A stretch of DNA of 9,028 nucleotides from JALYNX01 sp035292685 (GTDB lineage: Bacteria > Actinomycetota > Acidimicrobiia > Spongiisociales > ZC4RG35), in NCBI GenBank assembly GCA_035292685.1, contig DATDPP010000011.1, forward strand, positions 1-9,028, written 5' to 3'. The position numbers were made by a program, and so were the translations under genes. Below, piece after piece: positions 1 to 6,206 of this stretch; position 1 is the stretch's first letter, and the number at the start of each line of letters is the position of its first letter. The notes under the pieces were generated by a model, which did not search any database, was not told the origin of the DNA, and worked only from the letters and a program-made list of their open reading frames with translations.

Positions 1-1
1 G

Positions 2-1582
2 TCAGCCGATGACGTTGAACGTCTGGAAGATGCGGTCGAGCGCATCGAGGTCGGCGTCGGACACGATCTGGACCATCATCAGAGCCGTGTAGGAGTTGTC
101 TGCGGGAACTGCCGCCAGCACCACAACCGCGGTCGGCGTGCCCCCGCAGGCATCCCACACCTGGTACTGACCCGTGAAAACCGGGTCCGAGTAGTCCACC
201 AACCCCAGATCTGTGCAATTCCCCGATAGATCGCCGTACTCGAGCAACGTGGAGGGGATGTCGTCGGTCGGGCCGAGCTTCACGAACAGGACCCCGGGAA
301 CGTCGAAGGTGTCGAGCCACGCCTGCCGGTCGGTGGCCGCCAGGATGTATGGGATCTCACCGCCCGCATCATCGGTGGCTGGGGCTGGATCGATATCGGA
401 CCACTCCACAGGGACCTCGATCACGATCTTGCCCGTGTCGTCCACGATCGACTGATAGTCCGTATAGGCCGCGGCCGGACTGGATTCGTCCACCGACACC
501 TCATCCTGTATCTCCTCGGCGAACGAGAAGGCGGCCTCGATCGGCTGGGTGCCGTTGATCTCGCCCCGCAACACCTCGGAGGTGTCATAGCGGAGCACAT
601 CGACGCCGATCGGGTTGTCGCCGGCGGTGCGGATCACGTCGCAGTAGTCCTTGAAGGTCCCATCGGTGCCGATGGGGAGGCCGTTCATCGAGGTGATGAT
701 GTCGCCCGGGAGGATCTCCGCAGCTGCGGCAGGCGATCCAGCGGCAACCCCGGCCACCCACACCCCCGAGATGGCAGCCGCATCGTCGAACACCGCCCAG
801 CCATTGATGCCAAGCGTCTCAAAGTCCCCATCCATCAACTTGGCGATGACCGGCTGGGCGAGATCAGAGGCGATTCCGTAAAACTGGGCGGTCGTCGTCG
901 CAGTCGCCCCACCCGCATAATTCACGGCAACGACCGTTCCATCCTCGGCCACGAGCGGGCCGCCCGAGTTGCCCGGCTGGATGTTGGCGTCATGTTCGAT
1001 TGTGTGATCGATCGAAGAGGTGCCGGTGAGGTCACCGCCGGCACGTGCCTTCGACACGATGCCGCTGGTGAGCGTGTACTCGGGATCGCCCAGCGGGAAC
1101 CCGGCGGCATACACCGCCAGTCCCGGCGAGATCTCGCCGTCGTACCAGTCGAGATAGGGGAGCGGTTCAGACTCGGCGATGTCGATCACCGCCAGGTCGT
1201 TGCACTCGGACACTCCGACGATCGTGGCGTTGTAGCTCTTCTCGGTGTCGCCGCCGATGAACACCTCGAGTGTGGCCGCGCCGGCCACCACGTGGTTGTT
1301 CGTCACCGCGAGGCCTTCGGGGCTGATGATGAAGCCACTACCCAGACCCGAGCCGTCCGAGAACCCAAGCTCCGGATCGCGGAAGGTTCCCTGGGCGACG
1401 ATCTGGATCACGGCGGGCTGGACTTCTTGAAAGCTGGTGGGCCGTCCATCCGGTGCCGCCGTGGTGGTTGTCCCACCAGAGGTGCTGGTGACGGTCGAAT
1501 CCGCAGTCTCGCCAGAGCTACAGGCCACGAGAATCGCCGTCAGTGCGAGGACACCAATCGGTCCTCTGTTCTTGACCCCCAT
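2..1582 (-). CDS. HtrA/DegP-like trypsin-type serine protease lipoprotein with PDZ domain and extra C-terminal domain
   Basis: Predicted cell-surface protease of 526 residues, probably acting in envelope protein quality control like other HtrA/Do proteases. A lipoprotein signal peptide ends in ILVAC, with the lipidated Cys at residue 21, followed by a Ser/Thr-rich linker to about residue 48. The trypsin-like domain spans about 50-250 and has a complete triad: His97 in TNNHVV, Asp129 in CNDLAV and Ser206 in GNSGGPL. One PDZ domain covers about 255-345, including LPGDIITSMNG. A further domain at about 375-526 (IVIEVPVEWSD near its start, Cys456 and Cys479) is not part of classical DegP; I recall similar tails on other actinobacterial proteases but cannot name the family. 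The ATG at 1582 is chosen because AAAGGA lies 8 nt upstream; an ATG three codons earlier overlaps that site, and longer starts run through the divergent promoter region. The stop is at 2-4, so the gene is complete. It is divergent from the lipoprotein gene at 1677. Confidence 0.93.
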   Translation of the reverse strand: MGVKNRGPIGVLALTAILVACSSGETADSTVTSTSGGTTTTAAPDGRPTSFQEVQPAVIQIVAQGTFRDPELGFSDGSGLGSGFIISPEGLAVTNNHVVAGAATLEVFIGGDTEKSYNATIVGVSECNDLAVIDIAESEPLPYLDWYDGEISPGLAVYAAGFPLGDPEYTLTSGIVSKARAGGDLTGTSSIDHTIEHDANIQPGNSGGPLVAEDGTVVAVNYAGGATATTTAQFYGIASDLAQPVIAKLMDGDFETLGINGWAVFDDAAAISGVWVAGVAAGSPAAAAEILPGDIITSMNGLPIGTDGTFKDYCDVIRTAGDNPIGVDVLRYDTSEVLRGEINGTQPIEAAFSFAEEIQDEVSVDESSPAAAYTDYQSIVDDTGKIVIEVPVEWSDIDPAPATDDAGGEIPYILAATDRQAWLDTFDVPGVLFVKLGPTDDIPSTLLEYGDLSGNCTDLGLVDYSDPVFTGQYQVWDACGGTPTAVVVLAAVPADNSYTALMMVQIVSDADLDALDRIFQTFNVIG

Positions 1583-1590
1583 CGACCTCA

Positions 1591-1596
1591 TCCTTT
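1591..1596 (-). promoter_or_regulatory. Ribosome binding site of the HtrA-like gene
   Basis: The minus strand reads AAAGGA 8 nt before the ATG at 1582. The alternative in-frame ATG at 1591 lies inside this purine run, so the site favours 1582 as the start, directly before the basic n-region of the lipoprotein signal. Confidence 0.6.
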
Positions 1597-1663
1597 CTCG
1601 AGCGATTCCGTGACGATCATGAGAACTGTACCGACTCGATATCGTCTGACCGTGCCAATGATT

Positions 1664-1668
1664 GGGAG
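1664..1668 (+). promoter_or_regulatory. Ribosome binding site supporting a TTG start at 1677
   Basis: GGGAG lies 8 nt before the TTG at 1677. The more upstream TTG at 1662 and the downstream GTG at 1722 lack a comparable site. This is the main reason for choosing 1677. Confidence 0.45.
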
Positions 1669-1676
1669 CTGGAACA

Positions 1677-2606
1677 TTGCGAGATCGACCTGGATCCGGG
1701 ACCTCGGCCCTCAGACTCGGCGTGGTAGGCCGGGCCTCTTTGGCGCTGCTCGTCCTGGTCGCCGGGTGTGGTGTAGACGATACGTCAACCACCTCGACGA
1801 GCATCGAGACAACCACCACCGTCTCTGAGCTCGCGGACCCAACCGAGTGGCTCCACCTCACGTTGCGGTACTCCCCGCGGCATTCCCTGGGAAAGCGCCG
1901 GCTCGATGTCGTCACCACCAACGAAGGCCCCACGGAGATCATGGTGACCTCGATCGCCCTCCGCACCCATCACTTCGAGGAGCTACCACCCGAGATCAAG
2001 ACCTCTCAGATACAGGCCGGGTCGACTGTCGCCGTGAAGACCGACTTTGGCCAGATCGCAGATTGCTCGAGCCCGGGGCCCTTCGCCGCCTCAGTCGTGA
2101 TCGAGCTCGTGGTCGGGGCCTCCGGCCCGGTCCAACAAGTCGAGATCCCGGTCGACGCGGCGCCACTCGATGTCATTCGCACCTCAGACTGCAACAGCCT
2201 GCTTCTCGCCGAGGCGGCCGACGTGTCCTTCGGTGAGGACTGGACGGTCGACGGGACCTCGGTCAACACCGAATTGGTGGTCAGCCGCGTTCAAAGCATC
2301 GAGACGCTCACCGTCGCCTCCGTCCGAGGCATGATCCTCTTCGGTATGGACACGTTGACACCCACTGCCGGAGTGGTTGCGGTCCTCGGCCCGGACGACG
2401 ATGTGGTGAGGATCCCGGTCCGGCTCACCTTGGCGAGATGTGACGTCCACGCCGTGTCACAGGCTCCCGACGGGTACTCGTTCCGGGTGTGGGTCGCGGT
2501 CGGAGAAAGCGAGCCAATCCTGACGACGGTGGTGGCTCACGACCAACTGCAGGCCCAGCTCGAGTCGCTCGTCCTCGAGTGCCTCGATGCCCAGCCGGCC
2601 GGTTGA
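1677..2606 (+). CDS. Uncharacterised secreted lipoprotein, probably two beta-rich domains
   Basis: Predicted lipoprotein of 309 residues from the TTG at 1677; starts at 1662 (314 residues) or GTG 1722 are possible. An Arg-containing n-region and a hydrophobic core end in the lipobox LVAGC (Cys31), followed by a Thr-rich linker. The rest looks like two consecutive Ig-like beta domains. The first carries NEGPTEIMVTSIAL and Cys130 and Cys172; the second has the motif RCDVHAVS (Cys255) and ends near Cys302. Four extracytoplasmic cysteines could form two disulfides. The RCDxHA-type motif near the C-terminus reminds me of uncharacterised actinobacterial exported proteins, but I cannot name the family. 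The next gene starts 21 bp downstream on the same strand, so the two are probably cotranscribed. No enzymatic motif is visible; a binding or structural envelope role is only a guess. Confidence 0.8.
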   Translation: MRDRPGSGTSALRLGVVGRASLALLVLVAGCGVDDTSTTSTSIETTTTVSELADPTEWLHLTLRYSPRHSLGKRRLDVVTTNEGPTEIMVTSIALRTHHFEELPPEIKTSQIQAGSTVAVKTDFGQIADCSSPGPFAASVVIELVVGASGPVQQVEIPVDAAPLDVIRTSDCNSLLLAEAADVSFGEDWTVDGTSVNTELVVSRVQSIETLTVASVRGMILFGMDTLTPTAGVVAVLGPDDDVVRIPVRLTLARCDVHAVSQAPDGYSFRVWVAVGESEPILTTVVAHDQLQAQLESLVLECLDAQPAG

Positions 2607-2627
2607 CGTCTACCAAGAGATCCCGGT

Positions 2628-4214
2628 ATGGGAGGCCGGGCGGCATTAGGTTTGGCGTCGATGATCAGCGCCAGCCAGGTTCTTCAAGGCGCGTATGCCG
2701 GTGCGGAAGAGGCGGGCTACCGCGTTCTGGGTCTCTGCACTGTCGACTCCGAAACCGTGCTCGCAGGACCGAAGGACGCTCCGGTCGAGATCGGTTCACG
2801 AGTCACGCTGACGATCCGAGAGGCGGAGAATGGGCGACTCTTGCCTCGTCGGGAGGACTCCGGTCCGGGTGATCCGCCAGCCCGATGGCTTTTGAAGATT
2901 GACGTATACCCGATCGTCGACTTCGACGCGGATGCAGAAGGGCGTGTGGCGTGGGTCGCCCACGCCCGGCGACTGGATGTCGCCTCAGGCCGGGTGGTGG
3001 GGGTAGGGATGTCCGGTTTGTCGTGGAAAGATCGAGCGGTCCTTCTAGATGATCGCCCGGTTCACGAGTATCTCGAGGACCCCGTGTATGAGGAGGCCAT
3101 CCGCGGGGCGGAGGCCACGGACCCCACCGCCGCCGTGGCAGAGGCGATGCGTCGATTGCCGCCCCCGCCTGTTGTGACGCCCGGTCGGCAGCGGAAAACG
3201 CTGATCGCCGTAGGCATCGTCACGGTGGGAGTCGGGATCGGATTGGCGGCGTTCCTGGGCAGCAACGACACGGCGCCCGCGCCGACCGGATCGTCCGCAA
3301 CCGGCAGCAGTGAACCAGAACCGACTTCCGCCGGCACCGTCACTTCAGAACCCACCGCAGGGCTCGAACCGCTGAAGATCTCCACCGGTACGGTGCTCGT
3401 TTACGAAGGGACCCAGGATTCCATGCAAACCTGGGATGTTGGCGGCGCAACGTTGGTGAATGAGGGAACCCTCGCCGATTCTCTCCAGTTCTATCTAGTG
3501 ACGACCACCCCCGATGACGACAACAGCTCCATGCTGGCGCTGGCAAGCCCCCCAGAGTGCGCCAGCGAAACCGGGGCCAACTGTGGGTGGGTCCTGGAGG
3601 TCTATGAGCACGTTGGAACGGAGCAGCATTCGAGCGCCGCCGAGCTCGGCACCGTTCCATTGGGTATTGAGAACACCTTCCTGTCTGAGAACTACGATCA
3701 AGGCACCCAGGTCGACGTCGCCGAGGAATGCAATGCGTCCGTGACGCGCGGGCAGCTACCGGTTCATCCGATGGAGGCCGACGATGTGGGTATCGGTGTC
3801 TACTTTCCGAACGCAGACAGCAACGAACTGACCGACACGGTCTTTGTCGAACTGGGCCCGCCGACCGAGGCTCAGGTCATAGTGGTGGAGCATGGCGACT
3901 CCACGGCGATCGCCATCGCATCAGAGGACGCGACCCTTGCAGGATGTTTCTCCTCAAGCGGGATGTCCTCGGAGACGTTCATGGACACACTCGACCCCGC
4001 GCTGTGCGAGGCCGAGGAACTGGAATCTGGCATCGAGTATTGCGGCGAACCATTGGATTGGGTCGAGTTCGCCGAGGTGTTGCGAGCTCAGTCTCCCACG
4101 CCGGAGATCGAAGAAATGCTCCGGCAGATCGAAGTCGGCAACATAGTGGGCATCAGCGACGAAGTAGGCCTGATCGCCGATGCCCTCGCCCTCTACTCCC
4201 TTCTCACCGAGTGA
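2628..4214 (+). CDS. Uncharacterised single-pass membrane protein with a Cys-rich extracytoplasmic domain
   Basis: A 528-residue protein I do not recognise. There is no N-terminal signal peptide. Residues 1-188 look cytoplasmic, with mixed alpha/beta character and a proline run at 178-181. A basic GRQRK stretch precedes one transmembrane segment at about 191-211. A low-complexity Ser/Thr/Pro/Glu linker (about 212-248) leads to an acidic C-terminal region of about 280 residues that should lie outside. That region has exactly six cysteines (311, 319, 368, 440, 460, 472), enough for three disulfides; the only other Cys is residue 37. The positive-inside rule supports this orientation. The layout resembles that of anti-sigma factors or membrane regulators, but no zinc-binding anti-sigma motif or kinase motif is present, so I assign no function. 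The start is ATG 2628, with a weak AAGAGA site; ATG 2661 is an alternative. It is probably in an operon with the lipoprotein gene 21 bp upstream. Confidence 0.82.
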   Translation: MGGRAALGLASMISASQVLQGAYAGAEEAGYRVLGLCTVDSETVLAGPKDAPVEIGSRVTLTIREAENGRLLPRREDSGPGDPPARWLLKIDVYPIVDFDADAEGRVAWVAHARRLDVASGRVVGVGMSGLSWKDRAVLLDDRPVHEYLEDPVYEEAIRGAEATDPTAAVAEAMRRLPPPPVVTPGRQRKTLIAVGIVTVGVGIGLAAFLGSNDTAPAPTGSSATGSSEPEPTSAGTVTSEPTAGLEPLKISTGTVLVYEGTQDSMQTWDVGGATLVNEGTLADSLQFYLVTTTPDDDNSSMLALASPPECASETGANCGWVLEVYEHVGTEQHSSAAELGTVPLGIENTFLSENYDQGTQVDVAEECNASVTRGQLPVHPMEADDVGIGVYFPNADSNELTDTVFVELGPPTEAQVIVVEHGDSTAIAIASEDATLAGCFSSSGMSSETFMDTLDPALCEAEELESGIEYCGEPLDWVEFAEVLRAQSPTPEIEEMLRQIEVGNIVGISDEVGLIADALALYSLLTE

Positions 4215-4305
4215 CTTGGGCGGCCCATGGTCCGTAGACGGAGATCCTGCCCCGGTCGACCACATCATGTCCACGGGTGGGGTCGGGGGCCCGGTGCTGA
4301 AGGCG

Positions 4306-4345
4306 CGAGAGGGGGGCACCGACTGTAATCGGTGCCCCCCTCTCG
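4306..4345. terminator. Perfect 17-bp hairpin between convergent genes, likely bidirectional terminator
   Basis: The arms at 4306-4322 and 4329-4345 are exact reverse complements (17 of 17 bp), with a 6-nt loop (CTGTAA) and a core of six G:C pairs next to GCACCGA. The hairpin sits between the stop of the plus-strand membrane protein (4214) and the stop of the minus-strand copper lipoprotein (4385), where a shared terminator is expected. No T-run follows on either strand. That is common in high-GC actinobacteria, but it means intrinsic termination is inferred from stem strength and position. Confidence 0.75.
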
Positions 4346-4384
4346 ATAGTTCGGGTGTCGGGTGACCCCCTATGTATTGGTCTT

Positions 4385-5413
4385 TCAGGACGTCTCGACA
4401 ATGATCTTTGCGAACATCCCGGCCTCGAAGTGACCCTCGATCTCGCAGACGAGGTCGTAGGTCCCGGCTTCCTGTGGGATCAGGAATATCTCGGTTTCGG
4501 CTCCAGCGAAGGTCTCCACTTCTGCCAAAGTCGGAGCCTTGTACTCGCCGGATGCATCCTCGGCCTTGCGGAAGGCGATCGTCTGGAAGAACTCGCCCGC
4601 GGTGGCCTCGTGCTTTTCCGCGCCTCCGTTGGTAAGCACCAGTTGGTACGGCTGTCCCACTTTGAGGTGGATCTCGTCCGGGGCGAAGAAGAACTCACCC
4701 AGTTCGATCTCGATCGTCTCCATGGTGTCCCAATTCGCCGCGGCGACGAGCTCCGCTCCATCCGCCACCCACGGCCCCTCGGCTTGCGCGACCAGGAGCG
4801 GTGCGGGAGAGGTCGGAGGTGTGCCGACGACTTCGATGGTTCCGAACATCCCGGCCTCGAGGTGGCCTTCGATCTCACACACGAGATCGAACGTGCCGGT
4901 CGAGATCGGCACGAAGAAGAGCTCCACGGTCTGGCCGGGGAACACCTCGACCTCCCTGAAGAATGGAGCCTTGATCTCGCTCTGCGCGCTTTCCACTTTG
5001 CGCCAAGCCACCGACGCGAAGAAATGCGGGGCGGACACCTCGTGTTTCACCTCACCGACGTTCACCAACTCGACCATGTAAGGCTTGCCGGCCTCAAACG
5101 TGAACTCGGTGGGGGTGAAGGCCATCTCGCTGAGCTCAATCCGGACGACCTCGGCGCTGTCCCAATCCGCTGCATCCGACCCGGCGAACTCGGATGCATT
5201 CTGCACATAGGTGTCGATCTCATCACCAGGGAAACCGAATGGGGGCTGAGTGGTCGCCGCCGGCGCGGTGGTCGTCACGACCGGGGCCGCAGTGGTCACC
5301 ACCTCGGCAGTGGTCGCGGTCGTCTCCGGTGTGGTCACGACTCCGACGTCGTCGCCGCAAGCCGACAGCACCAGGAACACGACCGAAACCAGAGCCATCG
5401 ATACTTTCGACAT
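4385..5413 (-). CDS. Lipoprotein with two tandem cupredoxin (type 1 copper) domains
   Basis: Predicted membrane-anchored blue-copper protein of 342 residues, probably an electron carrier or copper-binding protein on the outer face of the membrane. The signal peptide ends in the lipobox LSAC (Cys19). A Thr/Ala/Val-rich linker runs to about residue 55. Domain 1 (about 82-195) has the likely copper ligands His124, Cys179, His184 and Met189. Domain 2 (about 226-339) has His268, Cys323, His328 and Met333. Both follow the pattern H...C-x4-H-x4-M, with CEIEGH and EAGMF conserved in each. All ligands are offset by exactly 144 residues, and the domains align without gaps (58 identities in 114 positions by hand count), so the protein arose by internal duplication. 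The ATG at 5413 is preceded by AAAGGAG at a 7-nt spacing; 32 extra in-frame codons upstream lack signal-peptide character. It lies 130 bp downstream of a two-component system on the same strand. The redox partner is unknown. Confidence 0.92.
   Translation of the reverse strand: MSKVSMALVSVVFLVLSACGDDVGVVTTPETTATTAEVVTTAAPVVTTTAPAATTQPPFGFPGDEIDTYVQNASEFAGSDAADWDSAEVVRIELSEMAFTPTEFTFEAGKPYMVELVNVGEVKHEVSAPHFFASVAWRKVESAQSEIKAPFFREVEVFPGQTVELFFVPISTGTFDLVCEIEGHLEAGMFGTIEVVGTPPTSPAPLLVAQAEGPWVADGAELVAAANWDTMETIEIELGEFFFAPDEIHLKVGQPYQLVLTNGGAEKHEATAGEFFQTIAFRKAEDASGEYKAPTLAEVETFAGAETEIFLIPQEAGTYDLVCEIEGHFEAGMFAKIIVETS
4394..4738 (-). repeat. Second cupredoxin-encoding repeat unit
   Basis: Encodes residues 226-340 of the copper lipoprotein. 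It matches the unit at 4826-5170 at an offset of 432 bp with no gap. The similarity is still visible in the DNA, for example at the segment encoding the Cys-His-Met copper loop, where CATCCCGGCCTCGA occurs in both units. Confidence 0.75.
4826..5170 (-). repeat. First cupredoxin-encoding repeat unit
   Basis: Encodes residues 82-196 of the copper lipoprotein and is the partner of the unit at 4394-4738. The two are separated by about 87 bp encoding a short Pro/Ala-containing linker. Confidence 0.75.
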
Positions 5414-5420
5414 GGAACTG

Positions 5421-5427
5421 CTCCTTT
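5421..5427 (-). promoter_or_regulatory. Strong ribosome binding site of the copper lipoprotein gene
   Basis: AAAGGAG on the minus strand, 7 nt before the ATG at 5413. It is the best Shine-Dalgarno match in the window. It fixes the start and suggests efficient translation. Confidence 0.75.
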
Positions 5428-5543
5428 CATTCCTTGGAGACAGCATCGGCGATCGAGGCTCCTTGCGCATCGCACGCCCGGCCGAGAACCGGCCCGTCGA
5501 GCCACCCATTCACGGGTAGGGCGTTTGGGGGATAGCGCCGGGG

Positions 5544-6206
5544 TCACTCCTCGAGCGCGACGAGCCCCTTTCGGATGGCGTACTTGGTCAGCGCCACCCG
5601 TGAATGGAGGTTGAGCTTGGTCATGATGTGGTCACGGTGGGTCTGGACCGTGTGCGGGCTCAGGTACAGGGCGTCGGCGATCTGAGCGGTTGTCAACCCT
5701 TCGGCGATGAGGGCGAGGACTTCACGTTCCCGCTCACTCAAGCCGTCGTAGTCGCTGCGATCGGCCCCACTTTCGATACGGGTGAGATAGTCAGTCACGA
5801 GCTTGCCGGTGAGCGACTGGTATACGTACGTCTCGCCTCGTGCCACCGTGCGAACAGCGGCAAGGAGATCCTGGACGTCGGCGCCCTTCAGCACGTACCC
5901 GGTGGCCCCCGCCCGAAGGGCTTCGAAGAGATAGTCCTCCCGCTCGTGCATCGTGACGATCAGCACCTGGGTATCCGGCACGGAGCGCTTGACTCGAGCC
6001 GTCAGGTCGAGACCGCTGACATCGGGGAGCCCGACATCCATGAGGACGACATCCGGCCTCGCCGCCTCGATCATTTCCAGAGCGGTGGAGGCATCGCCTG
6101 CCTGCCCGACGACGACCAGATCGGGTTCCTCGTCGAGGAGCCCGACGAGTCCCTGGCGCATGAGGGTGTGATCGTCCACAACCACGACGCGAATCACATC
6201 CGTCAC
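5544..6206 (-). CDS. NarL/LuxR-family two-component response regulator
   Basis: Cytoplasmic DNA-binding response regulator of 220 residues, full length for the NarL/FixJ type. The receiver domain (about 5-120) has the acidic pair Asp11/Asp12, phospho-acceptor Asp57 in VVLMDVGLPD, Thr85 in LIVTMHE and Lys107 in YVLKGA. The LuxR-type helix-turn-helix spans about 153-215, starting LSEREREVLALIAEGLT, with the recognition segment LSPHTVQTHRDHI. All expected receiver residues are present. The start is a GTG at 6206 whose first four bases overlap the stop of the kinase gene (GTGA), which indicates translational coupling. The kinase is the obvious partner. The target genes are unknown; the copper lipoprotein gene 130 bp downstream on the same strand is one candidate. 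Confidence 0.95.
   Translation of the reverse strand: MTDVIRVVVVDDHTLMRQGLVGLLDEEPDLVVVGQAGDASTALEMIEAARPDVVLMDVGLPDVSGLDLTARVKRSVPDTQVLIVTMHEREDYLFEALRAGATGYVLKGADVQDLLAAVRTVARGETYVYQSLTGKLVTDYLTRIESGADRSDYDGLSEREREVLALIAEGLTTAQIADALYLSPHTVQTHRDHIMTKLNLHSRVALTKYAIRKGLVALEE

Larger units (their letters stand above)
1583..1676. promoter_or_regulatory. Divergent intergenic region, presumed promoters in both directions
   Basis: This 94-bp spacer separates the head-to-head protease and lipoprotein genes and must carry both promoters if they are transcribed from here. I looked for -35/-10 pairs on both strands. A TTGGCA on the minus strand has no -10 at acceptable spacing, and nothing convincing appears on the plus strand. 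Apart from the two ribosome binding sites I see no named site. Confidence 0.35.

Noticed and set aside
992..1828. Plus-strand open frame opposite the protease gene
   Set aside because: It overlaps the protease active-site region on the other strand and runs through the divergent spacer into the lipoprotein gene. It has no recognisable domain.
5223..5340. GGTCGTC/GGTGGTC-type repetitive DNA in the copper lipoprotein linker, considered as a short repeat array
   Set aside because: It is explained by codons for the Thr/Val/Ala-rich linker after the lipobox. The units are irregular and there are no spacers as in a CRISPR array.
5480..5494. GGCCG/CGGCC hairpin downstream of the regulator gene, considered as a terminator
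   Set aside because: It has only 5 bp of stem and no T-run, and short GC matches like this are common in such sequence.
4355..5614. Long plus-strand open frame (419 codons) opposite the copper lipoprotein
   Set aside because: It is antisense to a well-supported gene, rich in His/Arg/Gly as expected for a shadow frame in high-GC DNA, and shows no domain or ribosome site.
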